From Streptomyces aureus (GTDB taxonomy: Bacteria; Actinomycetota; Actinomycetes; Streptomycetales; Streptomycetaceae): 32,859 bases of DNA. Positions 13,851-21,644 of the stretch are shown piece by piece (within the stretch, counting starts at the first letter, position 1; each line of letters starts with the position of its first letter). Below the pieces are notes generated by a model. The model worked only from the letters and a program-made list of their open reading frames with translations, searched no databases and was not told the DNA's origin. The DNA lies in contig NZ_LIPQ01000073.1 in NCBI RefSeq assembly GCF_001418135.1, positions 1 to 32,859 on the forward strand, given 5' to 3'. Position numbers and translations under genes: made by a program.

Positions 13851-16622
13851 CTGACTACGACTTTCCGAGACCTCGGAATCCTTCCCGAGACGGCCGAAGC
13901 CCTTGAGGCGGTCGGCATCGTCAACCCCTTCCCCATCCAGGAGATGACCCTTCCGGTCGCCCTGACCGGCACCGATGTCATCGGCCAGGCCAAGACCGGC
14001 ACCGGCAAGACCCTCGGTTTCGGTCTGCCGATCCTGGAGCGCGTCACCGTCCCCATGGACGTCGAGGCCGGCCGGGCCAAGCCCGAGCAGCTGACCGACG
14101 CCCCGCAGGCGCTCGTCGTCGTCCCCACCCGCGAGCTGTGCCAGCAGGTCACCAACGACCTGCTCACCGCCGGCAAGGTGCGCAACGTCCGGGTGCTCGC
14201 CATCTACGGCGGCCGCGCGTACGAGCCCCAGGTCGAGGCGCTGAAGAAGGGCGTCGACGTCGTCGTCGGCACCCCCGGCCGTCTGCTCGACCTGGCCGGC
14301 CAGCGCAAGCTCGACCTGTCCCACGTCAAGGTCCTCGTCCTGGACGAGGCCGACGAGATGCTCGACCTGGGCTTCCTGCCCGACGTCGAGAAGATCATCA
14401 ACATGCTTCCGGCGAAGCGTCAGACCATGCTGTTCTCGGCGACCATGCCGGGTGCGGTCATCGGCCTGGCCCGCCGCTACATGTCGCAGCCGACGCACAT
14501 CCGCGCCACCTCGCCCGACGGCGAGGGCGCGACCGTCGCCAACATCAAGCAGCACGTCTACCGCGCGCACAACATGGACAAGCCGGAGATGGTCTCCCGC
14601 ATCCTGCAGGCCAACGGCCGCGGGCTCGCGATGATCTTCTGCCGCACCAAGCGCACGGCGGCCGACATCGCCGAGCAGCTGGAGCGTCGCGGCTTCGCCT
14701 CGGGCGCGGTCCACGGCGACCTCGGCCAGGGCGCCCGTGAGCAGGCGCTGCGCGCCTTCCGCAACGGCAAGGTCGACGTGCTCGTCTGCACCGACGTCGC
14801 CGCCCGTGGCATCGACGTCGAGGGCGTCACCCACGTCATCAACTACCAGTCGCCGGAGGACGAGAAGACGTTCCTCCACCGCGTCGGCCGCACCGGCCGC
14901 GCGGGCAACAAGGGCACCGCGGTGACCCTGGTCGACTGGGACGACATCCCGCGCTGGCAGCTCATCAACAAGGCGCTGGAGCTGGACTTCCACGAGCCGG
15001 TCGAGACGTACTCCTCGTCCCCGCACCTGTTCGAGGAGCTGGACATCCCGGCGGGCACCAAGGGCATCCTGCCCCGCGCCGAGCGGACCCGTGCGGGTCT
15101 GGGCGCGGAGGAGCTCGAGGACCTGGGCGAGCCCGGCGGACGCCGTGCGCGCGGCCCGAAGAACGACCGGACCGAGCGGACCGAGCGGACCGAGGAGCGC
15201 CCGGAGCGGACGCGGACCCCGCGTCAGCGCCGGCGTACCCGTGGCGGCGAGCTGGACGCCACGGCGTCGGCGGCCTCCGCGGCCCCGGCCGTCGAGTCCG
15301 CGCCGGTGACGGACGAGGCGAAGACCGAGTCCGGCCCGCGCACCCCGCGCCGCCGCCGTCGCACCCGTGTCGGCGCCCCGGGCTCCGCTCCGGTGACCCA
15401 GACGGCCCAGACGGCCCCGGCCGCCGAGGCCGCGCCCGCGACGGTCGTCCAGGCCGAGCGGAAGGCTCCGGCCGCCCGGACCGCGGTCGAGGACGCCGCT
15501 CCGGCGCCGGTGGCCGAGGCTCCCGTGGCCGAGGCCGTCGTCGTCGAGGCCCCCGTGGCCGAGGCCCCGGCCGCCGAGCCGAAGGCCCCGCGCCGCCGCA
15601 GCCGTACCGCCGCCCGCCCTGAGGCCGTGCGCACCGCCCCGGCCCCCGTGGCCCAGGAGCCGGCCCCGGCCCCGCGCCGTCGTCGTCCCCGGGTGGCCCG
15701 ACCGGTCGAGGACACCGTGTCGTTCCAGACGGTCGAGACGGCCGCGGCCGCCCTGCGTGCCGCGAAGGCCGCGCCGGTCGTCGAGGCGCCCGTCGTCGAG
15801 GCCCCGGTCGCCGTGGCACCGGTGGTCGAGGCCCCGGTGGTCGAGGCCCCGGTCGCCGAGGAGCCGAAGAAGGCCCCCCGTCGCCGTACCGCCAAGAGCG
15901 CCGTGGCGGAGCCGGTCGCCGGGACCGTCGCCGCCGCTCCGGTGGTGGCCGAGCCGGTCGCGGCTGCCGTCGCGCCCGTCGTCGAGGCCGCCGCCGCGGT
16001 CACGGCCGAGGTTCCCGCGCCGCGTCGCCGCCGTGTGGTGCGGAAGGCCGCCGGTTCGCCGGTGACCTCCACCCCGGTCGTCGAGCCCGTCGTCGAGCCG
16101 GCGCCCGCGCCGGTCGTCGAGGAGGAGCCGAAGAAGCCCGCGCGTCGCCGTGTGGTCCGCAAGGCCGCCGGTTCGCCGGCCACGTCGACCGCGGCCGCGA
16201 CCGTGATCGTCACGACCCCGGTCGCCAAGGCCGCCCCGGCCGTCGTCGCCGAGGCCCCGGTCGCCGAGGCCGCCCCGGCCGTCGTCGTCGAGATCCCGGT
16301 CGCCGAGACCCCGGCCGCCGAGGAGCCGAAGAAGGCCCCCCGTCGCCGTACCGCCAAGAAGGCCGTGGCGGAGCCGGTCGCCGAGACCGTCGCCGCCGTC
16401 GAGGCCCCGGCCGCCGAGGAGGCCCCGAAGGCTCCCCGTCGTCGCGCGGCCAAGAAGGCCGTCGTCGCCGAGGCGCCCGACGCCTCGGAGCCGAAGGCGC
16501 CGACCCGTCGCCGTACGACGAAGAAGGCCGCCGCGGAGCCGGTCGCCGAGGCCGCCGAGGCCCCGAAGACCCCGCGCCGCCGCACCACCAAGAAGGCGGC
16601 GGCCGCTCAGCCCGAGAGCTGA
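13851..16622 (+). CDS. DEAD-box ATP-dependent RNA helicase with long disordered tail
   Basis: This 923-aa RNA helicase (if started at 13851) has a core of residues 1 to ~400 with every motif: Q motif (PFPIQ, ~27-31), motif I AKTGTGKT (~47), PTREL, TPGRLLDL, DEAD at 165-168, SAT, IFCRT, ARGID and HRVGRTGR at 343-350. It unwinds RNA and RNP, probably in ribosome assembly or mRNA decay. The C-terminal ~500 residues are low-complexity Ala/Pro/Val/Glu with regularly spaced Arg/Lys clusters (PRRRTAKKAV, RRRRTR), likely a disordered RNA-binding tail and much longer than in E. coli RhlE. The start is uncertain: CTG at 13851 has AGAGG 7 nt upstream and gives LTTTFRDLGILPE, matching homologues that begin MTTTFRDLG. 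The in-frame ATG codons at 13599 and 13638 lack ribosome sites, and the added residues look non-coding. The corresponding M. tuberculosis gene is rhlE, Rv3211. Confidence 0.9.
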   Translation: MTTTFRDLGILPETAEALEAVGIVNPFPIQEMTLPVALTGTDVIGQAKTGTGKTLGFGLPILERVTVPMDVEAGRAKPEQLTDAPQALVVVPTRELCQQVTNDLLTAGKVRNVRVLAIYGGRAYEPQVEALKKGVDVVVGTPGRLLDLAGQRKLDLSHVKVLVLDEADEMLDLGFLPDVEKIINMLPAKRQTMLFSATMPGAVIGLARRYMSQPTHIRATSPDGEGATVANIKQHVYRAHNMDKPEMVSRILQANGRGLAMIFCRTKRTAADIAEQLERRGFASGAVHGDLGQGAREQALRAFRNGKVDVLVCTDVAARGIDVEGVTHVINYQSPEDEKTFLHRVGRTGRAGNKGTAVTLVDWDDIPRWQLINKALELDFHEPVETYSSSPHLFEELDIPAGTKGILPRAERTRAGLGAEELEDLGEPGGRRARGPKNDRTERTERTEERPERTRTPRQRRRTRGGELDATASAASAAPAVESAPVTDEAKTESGPRTPRRRRRTRVGAPGSAPVTQTAQTAPAAEAAPATVVQAERKAPAARTAVEDAAPAPVAEAPVAEAVVVEAPVAEAPAAEPKAPRRRSRTAARPEAVRTAPAPVAQEPAPAPRRRRPRVARPVEDTVSFQTVETAAAALRAAKAAPVVEAPVVEAPVAVAPVVEAPVVEAPVAEEPKKAPRRRTAKSAVAEPVAGTVAAAPVVAEPVAAAVAPVVEAAAAVTAEVPAPRRRRVVRKAAGSPVTSTPVVEPVVEPAPAPVVEEEPKKPARRRVVRKAAGSPATSTAAATVIVTTPVAKAAPAVVAEAPVAEAAPAVVVEIPVAETPAAEEPKKAPRRRTAKKAVAEPVAETVAAVEAPAAEEAPKAPRRRAAKKAVVAEAPDASEPKAPTRRRTTKKAAAEPVAEAAEAPKTPRRRTTKKAAAAQPES
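15858..16397 (+). repeat. Direct repeats within the helicase tail
   Basis: A ~78-nt block at 15858-15935 recurs at 16320-16397 with about three differences, encoding EEPKKAPRRRTAK plus following residues. A second pair begins near 16021 and 16140 and encodes RRRVVRKAAGSP. Between them run many shorter VVEAPV and VAEAP units. These are the coding basis of the alternating acidic/basic tail and are likely recombination or length-variation hot spots. Confidence 0.85.
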
Positions 16623-16635
16623 TCCCGCCCCACCT

Positions 16636-16683
16636 CACGACCGCGGCCCGGCCCCTCTCCAGGGGGGCCGGGCCGCGGTCGTG
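16636..16683 (+). terminator. Strong hairpin terminator after the helicase gene
   Basis: A perfect 20-bp stem (16636-16655 with 16664-16683) with an 8-nt loop starts 13 nt after the helicase stop. There is no U tract. Confidence 0.92.
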
Positions 16684-16740
16684 TGACCCGGAAGCGCCCC
16701 GTGGGGACGGGCGCCCCGGGCCGGTCCCGGTGCGCACGGT

Positions 16741-16746
16741 TACAGT
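16741..16746 (+). promoter_or_regulatory. -10 element TACAGT before the second hydrolase gene (leaderless)
   Basis: TACAGT ends 6 nt before the ATG at 16753, with no ribosome-binding site in between. No recognisable -35. Confidence 0.5.
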
Positions 16747-16752
16747 CCAGAT

Positions 16753-17643
16753 ATGAGCAAGCCCCGGTCCCTCGTCCTGCCGCCCGGCACCCGTGCCCAC
16801 CACCTCGTGACCGCGCGGGGCGACTTCGCCGTGCTCGACATGGAGCCGCGCGGCGTGCGGCGCGGGACGGTGCTGCTGCTGCCGGGGTACACCGGCAGCA
16901 AGGAGGACTTCCTGGCCCTGCTCGGTCCGCTGAGCGAGGCCGGATACCGGGCGGTGGCGGTGGACGGGCGCGGTCAGTACCAGTCCCCGGGCCCCCGCGG
17001 CCGGGCCGGATACCGCCGCAGGGCGCTCGCGCTCGACGCGGTCGCGCAGGCCTCGGCGCTCGGCGACGGCCCGGTCCATCTGCTCGGCCACTCGTTCGGC
17101 GGCCTGGTGGCCCGTGCGGCCGCCTCGCTCGCCCCCGCAGCCTTCCGCTCCCTCACCCTGCTCTCCTCGGGCCCCGGCCGGGTCGCCGGGCCGCAGCGCG
17201 TCCGGGTGCGCGTGCTGCGCGTCGCCCTCGCGTTCCTGCCGAAGGAGCGGGTGTGGCAGGCGATGTGCTGGCTGGACAGCCGGGGCGAGGAACCGGACAC
17301 GGACGACGCGCCGGAGCTCGCGGGGTTCCTGCGACGGCGCTGGATGCGGACCCGGATCGCGCAACTGGCGGGCGCTGGACGGCTGCTGCTCAGCCGTCAG
17401 GACGGTACGGCGGACCTCGCCGCGCTGCGGATGCCGCTGCACATCGCGTACGGCGCGGACGAGATGGTCTGGCCCACGGCCACGCTCGCGGCGACGGCCG
17501 CCCGCACGGGCGCGCACCACACGGTGGTGGCGGATGCCGGCCACTCCCCCAACGTGTCGCACCCGCAGGAGCTGACGGACTGCCTCACCGGCTTCTGGGA
17601 GCGGACGGCGGCCCCCACCGGAGTGGGCAGCACCGCCCGCTGA
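16753..17643 (+). CDS. Alpha/beta hydrolase
   Basis: This 296-aa cytosolic alpha/beta hydrolase has the nucleophile elbow GHSFGG with Ser114, an oxyanion loop around LLLPGYTGSKEDF (~41-53), a probable acid in AYGADEMVW, and the catalytic His in DAGHSPNVSHP near residue 260. The triad is intact, so an esterase or lipase-like activity is likely; the substrate is unknown. An Arg-rich cap region separates the core strands. The ATG at 16753 is preceded by TACAGT at 6 nt rather than by a ribosome site, suggesting leaderless translation. It stands alone between the helicase terminator and the convergent NYN gene, 22 nt away. It is a different subfamily from the hydrolase at 9621-10589. Confidence 0.87.
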   Translation: MSKPRSLVLPPGTRAHHLVTARGDFAVLDMEPRGVRRGTVLLLPGYTGSKEDFLALLGPLSEAGYRAVAVDGRGQYQSPGPRGRAGYRRRALALDAVAQASALGDGPVHLLGHSFGGLVARAAASLAPAAFRSLTLLSSGPGRVAGPQRVRVRVLRVALAFLPKERVWQAMCWLDSRGEEPDTDDAPELAGFLRRRWMRTRIAQLAGAGRLLLSRQDGTADLAALRMPLHIAYGADEMVWPTATLAATAARTGAHHTVVADAGHSPNVSHPQELTDCLTGFWERTAAPTGVGSTAR

Positions 17644-17658
17644 CCGCGGCTCCCGCGG
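17644..17658. terminator. Short hairpin in the convergent gap
   Basis: CCGCGG (17644-17649), 3-nt loop, CCGCGG (17653-17658). It fills most of the 22-nt space between the hydrolase stop and the NYN stop, so it could end transcripts from both sides. The stem is only 6 bp. Confidence 0.45.
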
Positions 17659-17665
17659 GCAGCCG

Positions 17666-18595
17666 TCAGAACTGCCCCTTGAGGTGCTGCCAGAAGCCGT
17701 CCCGCAGGGCGCGCCGGAGTGCGGCGTGGCCGCGCAGGGACCGGCTGAGGAGGCGCTCCGCCTCGACGAGCAGGTCCTGGTCGACGGACCCCGGCAGATA
17801 GGGCGCGCCCGGCAGGAGTTCGGCGAGGCGGTCACGGCCGCGTTCGCCGAGCCAGGTCGCCGCGATCTGGGCGCCGACGAACCGCACCTCCTCGCGGGAC
17901 GGCGGCGGCTCGCCCTCGTTCTCGTACGTGGTGACGGGGCGGCGGGTGACGTAGGGGCGGCAGAAGTCGAGCTCGAAGGTGCGCTGGCTGTCGACCTCCC
18001 AGAGGAGCGCCTCGGCCTGGTTGCGGCCCTCGGCGGCCTCGATGCCCCAGAGGTGGACGCGGGCGCCGTAGCCCTGTGCCGCCTCGACGGCCGACACGAG
18101 GTCCTCGTCGCCGCCGACGAGGGCGGCGTCGCTGATGGCGCGGTGGCGGGCGAGGGACTCCAGATCGGTGCGGATCAGGGAGTCGACGCCCTTCTGCTGG
18201 TTGTTGGCGTTGAGGTTGCCGAGGCGCACCTTGACGTCGGGCAGTTCGGCGATGGCCTGCTGCTCGGGGGTGTGGATACGGCGTCTGGCCCCGTCGTACC
18301 AGTAGACGCGGAGCAGTCGGCTGTCGGCGAAGATCGTGCGGGCCTTGTCGATGAAGGCCTCGATGAGGCCCTCGGCGTCGAGGTCGAAGGAGCGCCGGTC
18401 CTCGGTTCCCGTCACCAGCAACCCGGCCGCAGCATGGACGTAACCCGCGTCGACGAAGATGGCGTGGGTGGAGGGGGTCTTGGCGACCTCGGCCAGCATC
18501 CGTTGGAGGAGCTCATTGGTGCGCTCCAGGCGCGCGTCGAGGGCGCGCAGGCGGGCGTCGGTCTCGGTCACCTGAGTGGTGTCTGCGTCGTTCAT
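17666..18595 (-). CDS. NYN-domain (PIN-like) nuclease family protein
   Basis: This 309-aa protein has a short coiled-coil-like N-terminus (ARLRALDARLERTNELLQRM, ~14-33) and then an NYN/PIN-like domain (~40-215). The expected acidic residues are present in AIFVDAGYV, KGVDSLIRTDLE and LVGGDEDLVSAV, consistent with a metal-dependent RNase active site. A ~95-residue C-terminal helical extension follows (ATWLGERGRDRLAELLPG and beyond). Members are predicted RNases for RNA processing; the target is unknown. The ATG at 18595 is chosen because the upstream in-frame residues are atypical; GAG and GGAG lie upstream at slightly long spacing. It is convergent with the hydrolase and divergent from the 50-aa protein gene. 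Confidence 0.85.
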   Translation of the reverse strand: MNDADTTQVTETDARLRALDARLERTNELLQRMLAEVAKTPSTHAIFVDAGYVHAAAGLLVTGTEDRRSFDLDAEGLIEAFIDKARTIFADSRLLRVYWYDGARRRIHTPEQQAIAELPDVKVRLGNLNANNQQKGVDSLIRTDLESLARHRAISDAALVGGDEDLVSAVEAAQGYGARVHLWGIEAAEGRNQAEALLWEVDSQRTFELDFCRPYVTRRPVTTYENEGEPPPSREEVRFVGAQIAATWLGERGRDRLAELLPGAPYLPGSVDQDLLVEAERLLSRSLRGHAALRRALRDGFWQHLKGQF

Positions 18596-18671
18596 ACGGG
18601 GCTCATTCTCCGCCGCTCCGGGCCCGGCCGCCACACCCTCCTACCCATCAGTAGTTAGACATCCGAAAATT

Positions 18672-18688
18672 TTCCTTAGCGTAAGGAA
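18672..18688. promoter_or_regulatory. AT-rich palindrome between divergent genes, candidate operator
   Basis: TTCCTTA (18672-18678), GCG, TAAGGAA (18682-18688) is a perfect 7+3+7 palindrome in an unusually AT-rich patch between the NYN gene (start 18595) and the 50-aa gene (start 18771). A TTGCAG at 18692-18697 followed at 18 nt by CATACG could be a promoter for the right-hand gene just downstream. A regulator-binding role is inferred. Confidence 0.4.
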
Positions 18689-18770
18689 TGTTTGCAGGAT
18701 GCATGTCGTTGGAGCCATACGTAACGCAGTTCTCCACCAGGAGGATCAACTCAGACGAAGGGAGAAGCCT

Positions 18771-18923
18771 GTGCGCTTCGAAATCCTGCGACTCGACGAC
18801 ATCGACGGCACGCCCGTCGACCGGACCGTCGTGGACGCCGCCTCCGTCAACCGGATCGTGCAGCAGGCCGCCTCGATCGGCCAGCGCATCTGGATCCGCC
18901 CCGCCGAGACCTCGGCCTCATAA
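18771..18923 (+). CDS. Conserved 50-aa Streptomyces protein
   Basis: This 50-aa protein begins MRFEILRLDDIDG and ends RIWIRPAETSAS, of a type I recall as nearly invariant across Streptomyces, annotated as hypothetical. A beta hairpin (RFEILRLDD, GTPVDRTVVD) followed by a helix (AASVNRIVQQAASIG) and a final strand (RIWIRPAE) can be inferred, so it may be a complete small fold. There is no Cys, signal or membrane segment. The GTG at 18771 has GGGAG 6 nt upstream; another purine site (AGGAGG) further up at ~18738-18744 is unused. It is monocistronic, ended by a strong bidirectional hairpin. Function unknown. Confidence 0.85.
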   Translation: MRFEILRLDDIDGTPVDRTVVDAASVNRIVQQAASIGQRIWIRPAETSAS

Positions 18924-18935
18924 CAGGCCCGGTCC

Positions 18936-19001
18936 ACACCACGCACCGCGCCCCCGCACGGACTTCGCAAGAGCGGAATCCGTACGGGGGCGCAGTGGTG
19001 T
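18936..19001. terminator. Long bidirectional hairpin between convergent genes
   Basis: The inner stem of 15 positions (18948-18962 with 18979-18993) has one C-A mismatch. An outer ACACCAC/GTGGTGT stem (18936-18942 with 18995-19001) extends it past small internal loops. It separates the stops of the 50-aa gene (18923) and marC (19040). Confidence 0.85.
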
Positions 19002-19039
19002 CCGGGTCCGGCGCGCCGACGGGCGCCCTCCCCGGCGCG

Positions 19040-19645
19040 TCAGGCGTTCTGGATCACCTGCGTGATGCCGTTGATGATCTGCTGCACCGCGATGGCGGAG
19101 AGCATCATGCCGGCGAGCCGGGTGACCAGGACGACGCCGCCGTCCTTGATGACCCGGATGATCAGCAGCGAGTACCGCATGGTCAGCCAGAGCACGACGT
19201 GCATGGCGACGATGGCGGCCCAGACGGAGACCTGCGCGGCGGCGCCGTCGGCGTTCTGGACGGCCAGGATGACCGAGACGATCGCGCCGGGGCCGGCGAG
19301 CAGCGGCATGCCGAGCGGCACCAGGGCGACGTTGACGTCCTTGGTCTGCTTGGGCTCGTCGGTCTTGCCGGTGAGCAGGTCGAGCGCGATGAGCAGCAGC
19401 AGGAGACCGCCCGCGATCATCAGCGCGGGGACGGAGACGTGCAGGTAGTCCAGGATCTGCTGGCCGAGCAGACCGAAGACGGTGATGACGCCGAAGGCCA
19501 CGGCGACGGCCTGCCAGGCCATCCGGCGCTGCACCTTGGCCGCACGGCCGGAGGTGAGGGCGAGGAAGATCGGGGTGATCCCGGGGGGATCCATGATCAC
19601 GAAGAGGGTCAGGAACAGCGAGCCGAAGACGGCGACGTCGAACAC
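19040..19645 (-). CDS. MarC family membrane protein
   Basis: This 201-aa integral membrane protein has six predicted helices and the MarC hallmark FVIMDPPGITPIFLAL (about 16-31) plus the repeat-like MPLLAGPGAIVSVI (~111-124). Despite its name the family is not an established antibiotic-resistance determinant; a transport role is unproven. The GTG at 19645 is chosen because the first helix begins at once (VFDVAVFGSLFLTL) and AAGG lies about 9 nt upstream. The longer frame adds Arg/Pro-rich non-coding-like residues. It is downstream of the PHP gene on the same strand, with a 282-nt gap containing hairpins, so probably a separate unit. Confidence 0.9.
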   Translation of the reverse strand: MFDVAVFGSLFLTLFVIMDPPGITPIFLALTSGRAAKVQRRMAWQAVAVAFGVITVFGLLGQQILDYLHVSVPALMIAGGLLLLLIALDLLTGKTDEPKQTKDVNVALVPLGMPLLAGPGAIVSVILAVQNADGAAAQVSVWAAIVAMHVVLWLTMRYSLLIIRVIKDGGVVLVTRLAGMMLSAIAVQQIINGITQVIQNA

Positions 19646-19859
19646 GTGGGGTGCCTTGCGGGAGAGGTCGAACGGTGGGGTGTGGCCCGGCGGCGCGGAA
19701 TGCAGGATTCCGGAGGCAGGGCAGGAAGAACGCCACCCCGCGTCACGGCGCGGAGCCGTGAGGGGGCGGACCAGAAGAGGAGAAGCCACCGGGCGGGCCG
19801 GGGACGGGCCGCACCGTCCGCACCTGGACACGGGGCAGGGCACGGAGCGCGGCGGACCT

Positions 19860-19877
19860 CCCGGCCGGCCGGCCGGG
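19860..19877. terminator. 18-nt GC palindrome after the PHP gene
   Basis: CCCGGCCGG followed directly by CCGGCCGGG (19860-19877), 50 nt past the PHP stop. A second hairpin, TCACGGC/GCCGTGA (19743-19749 with 19755-19761), lies further down. Either could end the PHP transcript. The remainder of 19646-19927 shows nothing else I can name. Confidence 0.45.
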
Positions 19878-19927
19878 ACGGGTCCCGCGGAAGGGATCCG
19901 GACCCCGTGGAGCCCGGCGGCCGGAGG

Positions 19928-20791
19928 CTAGGCGGCGGATCCCCCCGCGCCGGGGACCGGGAAGGCCCCCGCGGCCCGGCGGGTGATCTCGCCGTAGATC
20001 TCGGGGTCGGTCGTGTACTCACCGAGGCGGCAGGTCTTGCGGCTGCCGTGGTAGTCGCTGGAGCCGGTGGTCAGCAGACCCAGCTCCTTCGCGAGCCCGC
20101 GCAGCCGTGCCCGCGTCGCCTCGTCGTGGTCCATGTGGTCGACCTCGATGCCGTCGAGTCCGGCCTCGGCGAGCCGGGCTATCGAGGCCTCGGGCAGCAC
20201 CTGGCCGCGCTTGACGGCGAGCGGGTGCGCGAAGACGGTGACACCTCCGGCCGCCTTGACCAGGCGGATGGCGTCGATCGGGTCCAGCTCGTGCTTCTCG
20301 ACGTACGCCCGGCCGCCGTCGGCGAGCCACGCGGGCGTGAACGCCCCGGACACGTCCGGCACGACCCCGAGCTCGACGAGCGCCTCGGCGACGTGCGGGC
20401 GCCCCACGGAGCCGTCACCGGCGATGCGGGCGACCTGCTCCCAGGTGACGGGAACGCCGAGTTCCTGGAGCTTGCCGACCATGGCACGCGCGCGCGGGAC
20501 CCGGTCGTCGCGGACGAGCTCGCGCTCGGCGAGGAGCGCGGGCTCTTCGGGGTCGAAGAGGTACGCGAGCATGTGCAGGCCGATGCCGTCGACCCGGCAG
20601 GACAGCTCGGCCCCGGTGACCAGGGTCAGCCCCTCGGGCAGTGCCCCGATCGCCTCGGCGTGGCCCCGGGTGGTGTCGTGGTCCGTCAGCGCGACGACGT
20701 CGAGCCCGGCGGCGGCCGCGTTGCGGACGAGCTCGGCCGGGGAGTCCGTACCGTCGGAGGCCGTGGAGTGGGTGTGCAGGTCGATGCGCAC
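19928..20791 (-). CDS. PHP-domain phosphoesterase
   Basis: This 287-aa metal-dependent phosphoesterase of the PHP family is the single-domain type related to E. coli RNase AM/YciV (5'-3' exonuclease or nucleoside bisphosphatase). Metal-ligand motifs in order are DLHTHS (4-9), LTDHDTT (~36-42), GAELSC (~60), HPLAVKRG (the ligand His follows VFA, ~190) and SSDYHG (~245-250). All expected ligands seem present, so it is likely active. The start is GTG at 20791, immediately before the conserved RIDLHTHS, with GGAG about 9 nt upstream. Its neighbour upstream on the same strand is the DUF6758 gene, 105 nt away with a hairpin between, so they may be separate units. Confidence 0.9.
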   Translation of the reverse strand: MRIDLHTHSTASDGTDSPAELVRNAAAAGLDVVALTDHDTTRGHAEAIGALPEGLTLVTGAELSCRVDGIGLHMLAYLFDPEEPALLAERELVRDDRVPRARAMVGKLQELGVPVTWEQVARIAGDGSVGRPHVAEALVELGVVPDVSGAFTPAWLADGGRAYVEKHELDPIDAIRLVKAAGGVTVFAHPLAVKRGQVLPEASIARLAEAGLDGIEVDHMDHDEATRARLRGLAKELGLLTTGSSDYHGSRKTCRLGEYTTDPEIYGEITRRAAGAFPVPGAGGSAA

Positions 20792-20875
20792 GACGCGTTG
20801 CTCCAGGACTTCGGCACGGACGAGGGACGCTCCAGCATAACGGGCGAATCGAACACGCCCGTACGGAAGGAGCCT

Positions 20876-20891
20876 GCCCGGTCGGCCGGGC
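20876..20891 (-). terminator. Small hairpin after the DUF6758 gene
   Basis: GCCCGG (20876-20881), TCGG loop, CCGGGC (20886-20891), 5 nt beyond the DUF6758 stop on the minus strand. The stem is short but GC-only. Confidence 0.5.
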
Positions 20892-20896
20892 GCGCG

Positions 20897-21535
20897 TCAG
20901 CCCAGCAGCCTCGGTGTCAGCGCTCCGCACGGCAGGAGTTCGACCTCGGCGCCCGCGTCGCGCAGGTCGGTCAGGACCAGCTCGTCGTACATCAGGAGGC
21001 CCGACTGCTCGGGCCAGACGATCGCCCACAGCCAGAGGCCGCGCGCCTCCCCCGCGAAGACCGCACGGTCCTGCGGGGCGCCGTTGACGTGCCAGAGCGG
21101 GGTCGGGCGGCCGGCGGCGAGGACCTTCGTCTGCGGGGACTTGTCGATGGCCATGCCCGCACCGGGGTCGGGGCCGTCGATGCCGGCGTACCGTGCACCG
21201 AGGCCGACGCCGAGTTCCTCGGCGATCAGGAGCAGCTCGCCGATGCCGCCGAGCGGGCCGGGTCCCGAGCAGGCGACGGCGGTCGCGCGTCCGCCGCTGC
21301 GGTCGTCACCGGCGTACGCGACTCCGGTGAAGAGCCAGCCGACGGGCAGGGGCCACGGCATCCACACCGGCACGTGGGACCGGTGCACCACGACGCCGAG
21401 GGCCTCGACGCTGGGCGGGATCACGGGCTGGAGCGGGTGCACCGAGCCGTGCACGTCGCACTGCCAGGAGTCGGCGAACAGCCCGGGCGCCCTGACCCGG
21501 CCACCACACTTCGGACAACTGGGTTCGCCCCTCAT
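20897..21535 (-). CDS. DUF6758 family protein with N-terminal zinc ribbon
   Basis: This 212-aa protein opens with MRGEPSCPKCGGRVRAPG. The CPKC knuckle and a following QCDVHG (Cys/His) about 25 residues on look like a four-ligand zinc ribbon. The rest is a mixed alpha/beta domain rich in Trp and Pro (VPVWMPWPLPVGWLFTGVAY, LWLWAIVWPEQSG), conserved in Streptomyces but of unknown function. The ATG at 21535 is preferred because the zinc ribbon begins there; a GTG seven codons upstream is possible. It is divergent from the MFS exporter gene, with 179 nt between their starts. Confidence 0.8.
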   Translation of the reverse strand: MRGEPSCPKCGGRVRAPGLFADSWQCDVHGSVHPLQPVIPPSVEALGVVVHRSHVPVWMPWPLPVGWLFTGVAYAGDDRSGGRATAVACSGPGPLGGIGELLLIAEELGVGLGARYAGIDGPDPGAGMAIDKSPQTKVLAAGRPTPLWHVNGAPQDRAVFAGEARGLWLWAIVWPEQSGLLMYDELVLTDLRDAGAEVELLPCGALTPRLLG

Positions 21536-21644
21536 AGGGCCCAACGGTCCTACCACCGGGGCCCCGCGTCAAGGACGATCACCGACGATCACCCGTCCGG
21601 CCCGTGGCGTTCCGCCCCCTGCCACCCGTGAATATAAATGTAGC

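Noticed and set aside
13642..13854. 70-codon ORF in the helicase leader, ending over the CTG start
   Set aside because: No ribosome site and composition like non-coding GC-rich DNA; noted only for possible coupling with the CTG start.
15224..16591. 455-codon minus-strand ORF opposite the helicase tail
   Set aside because: Mirror of the low-complexity Ala/Val/Arg tail; such repeats leave all frames open.
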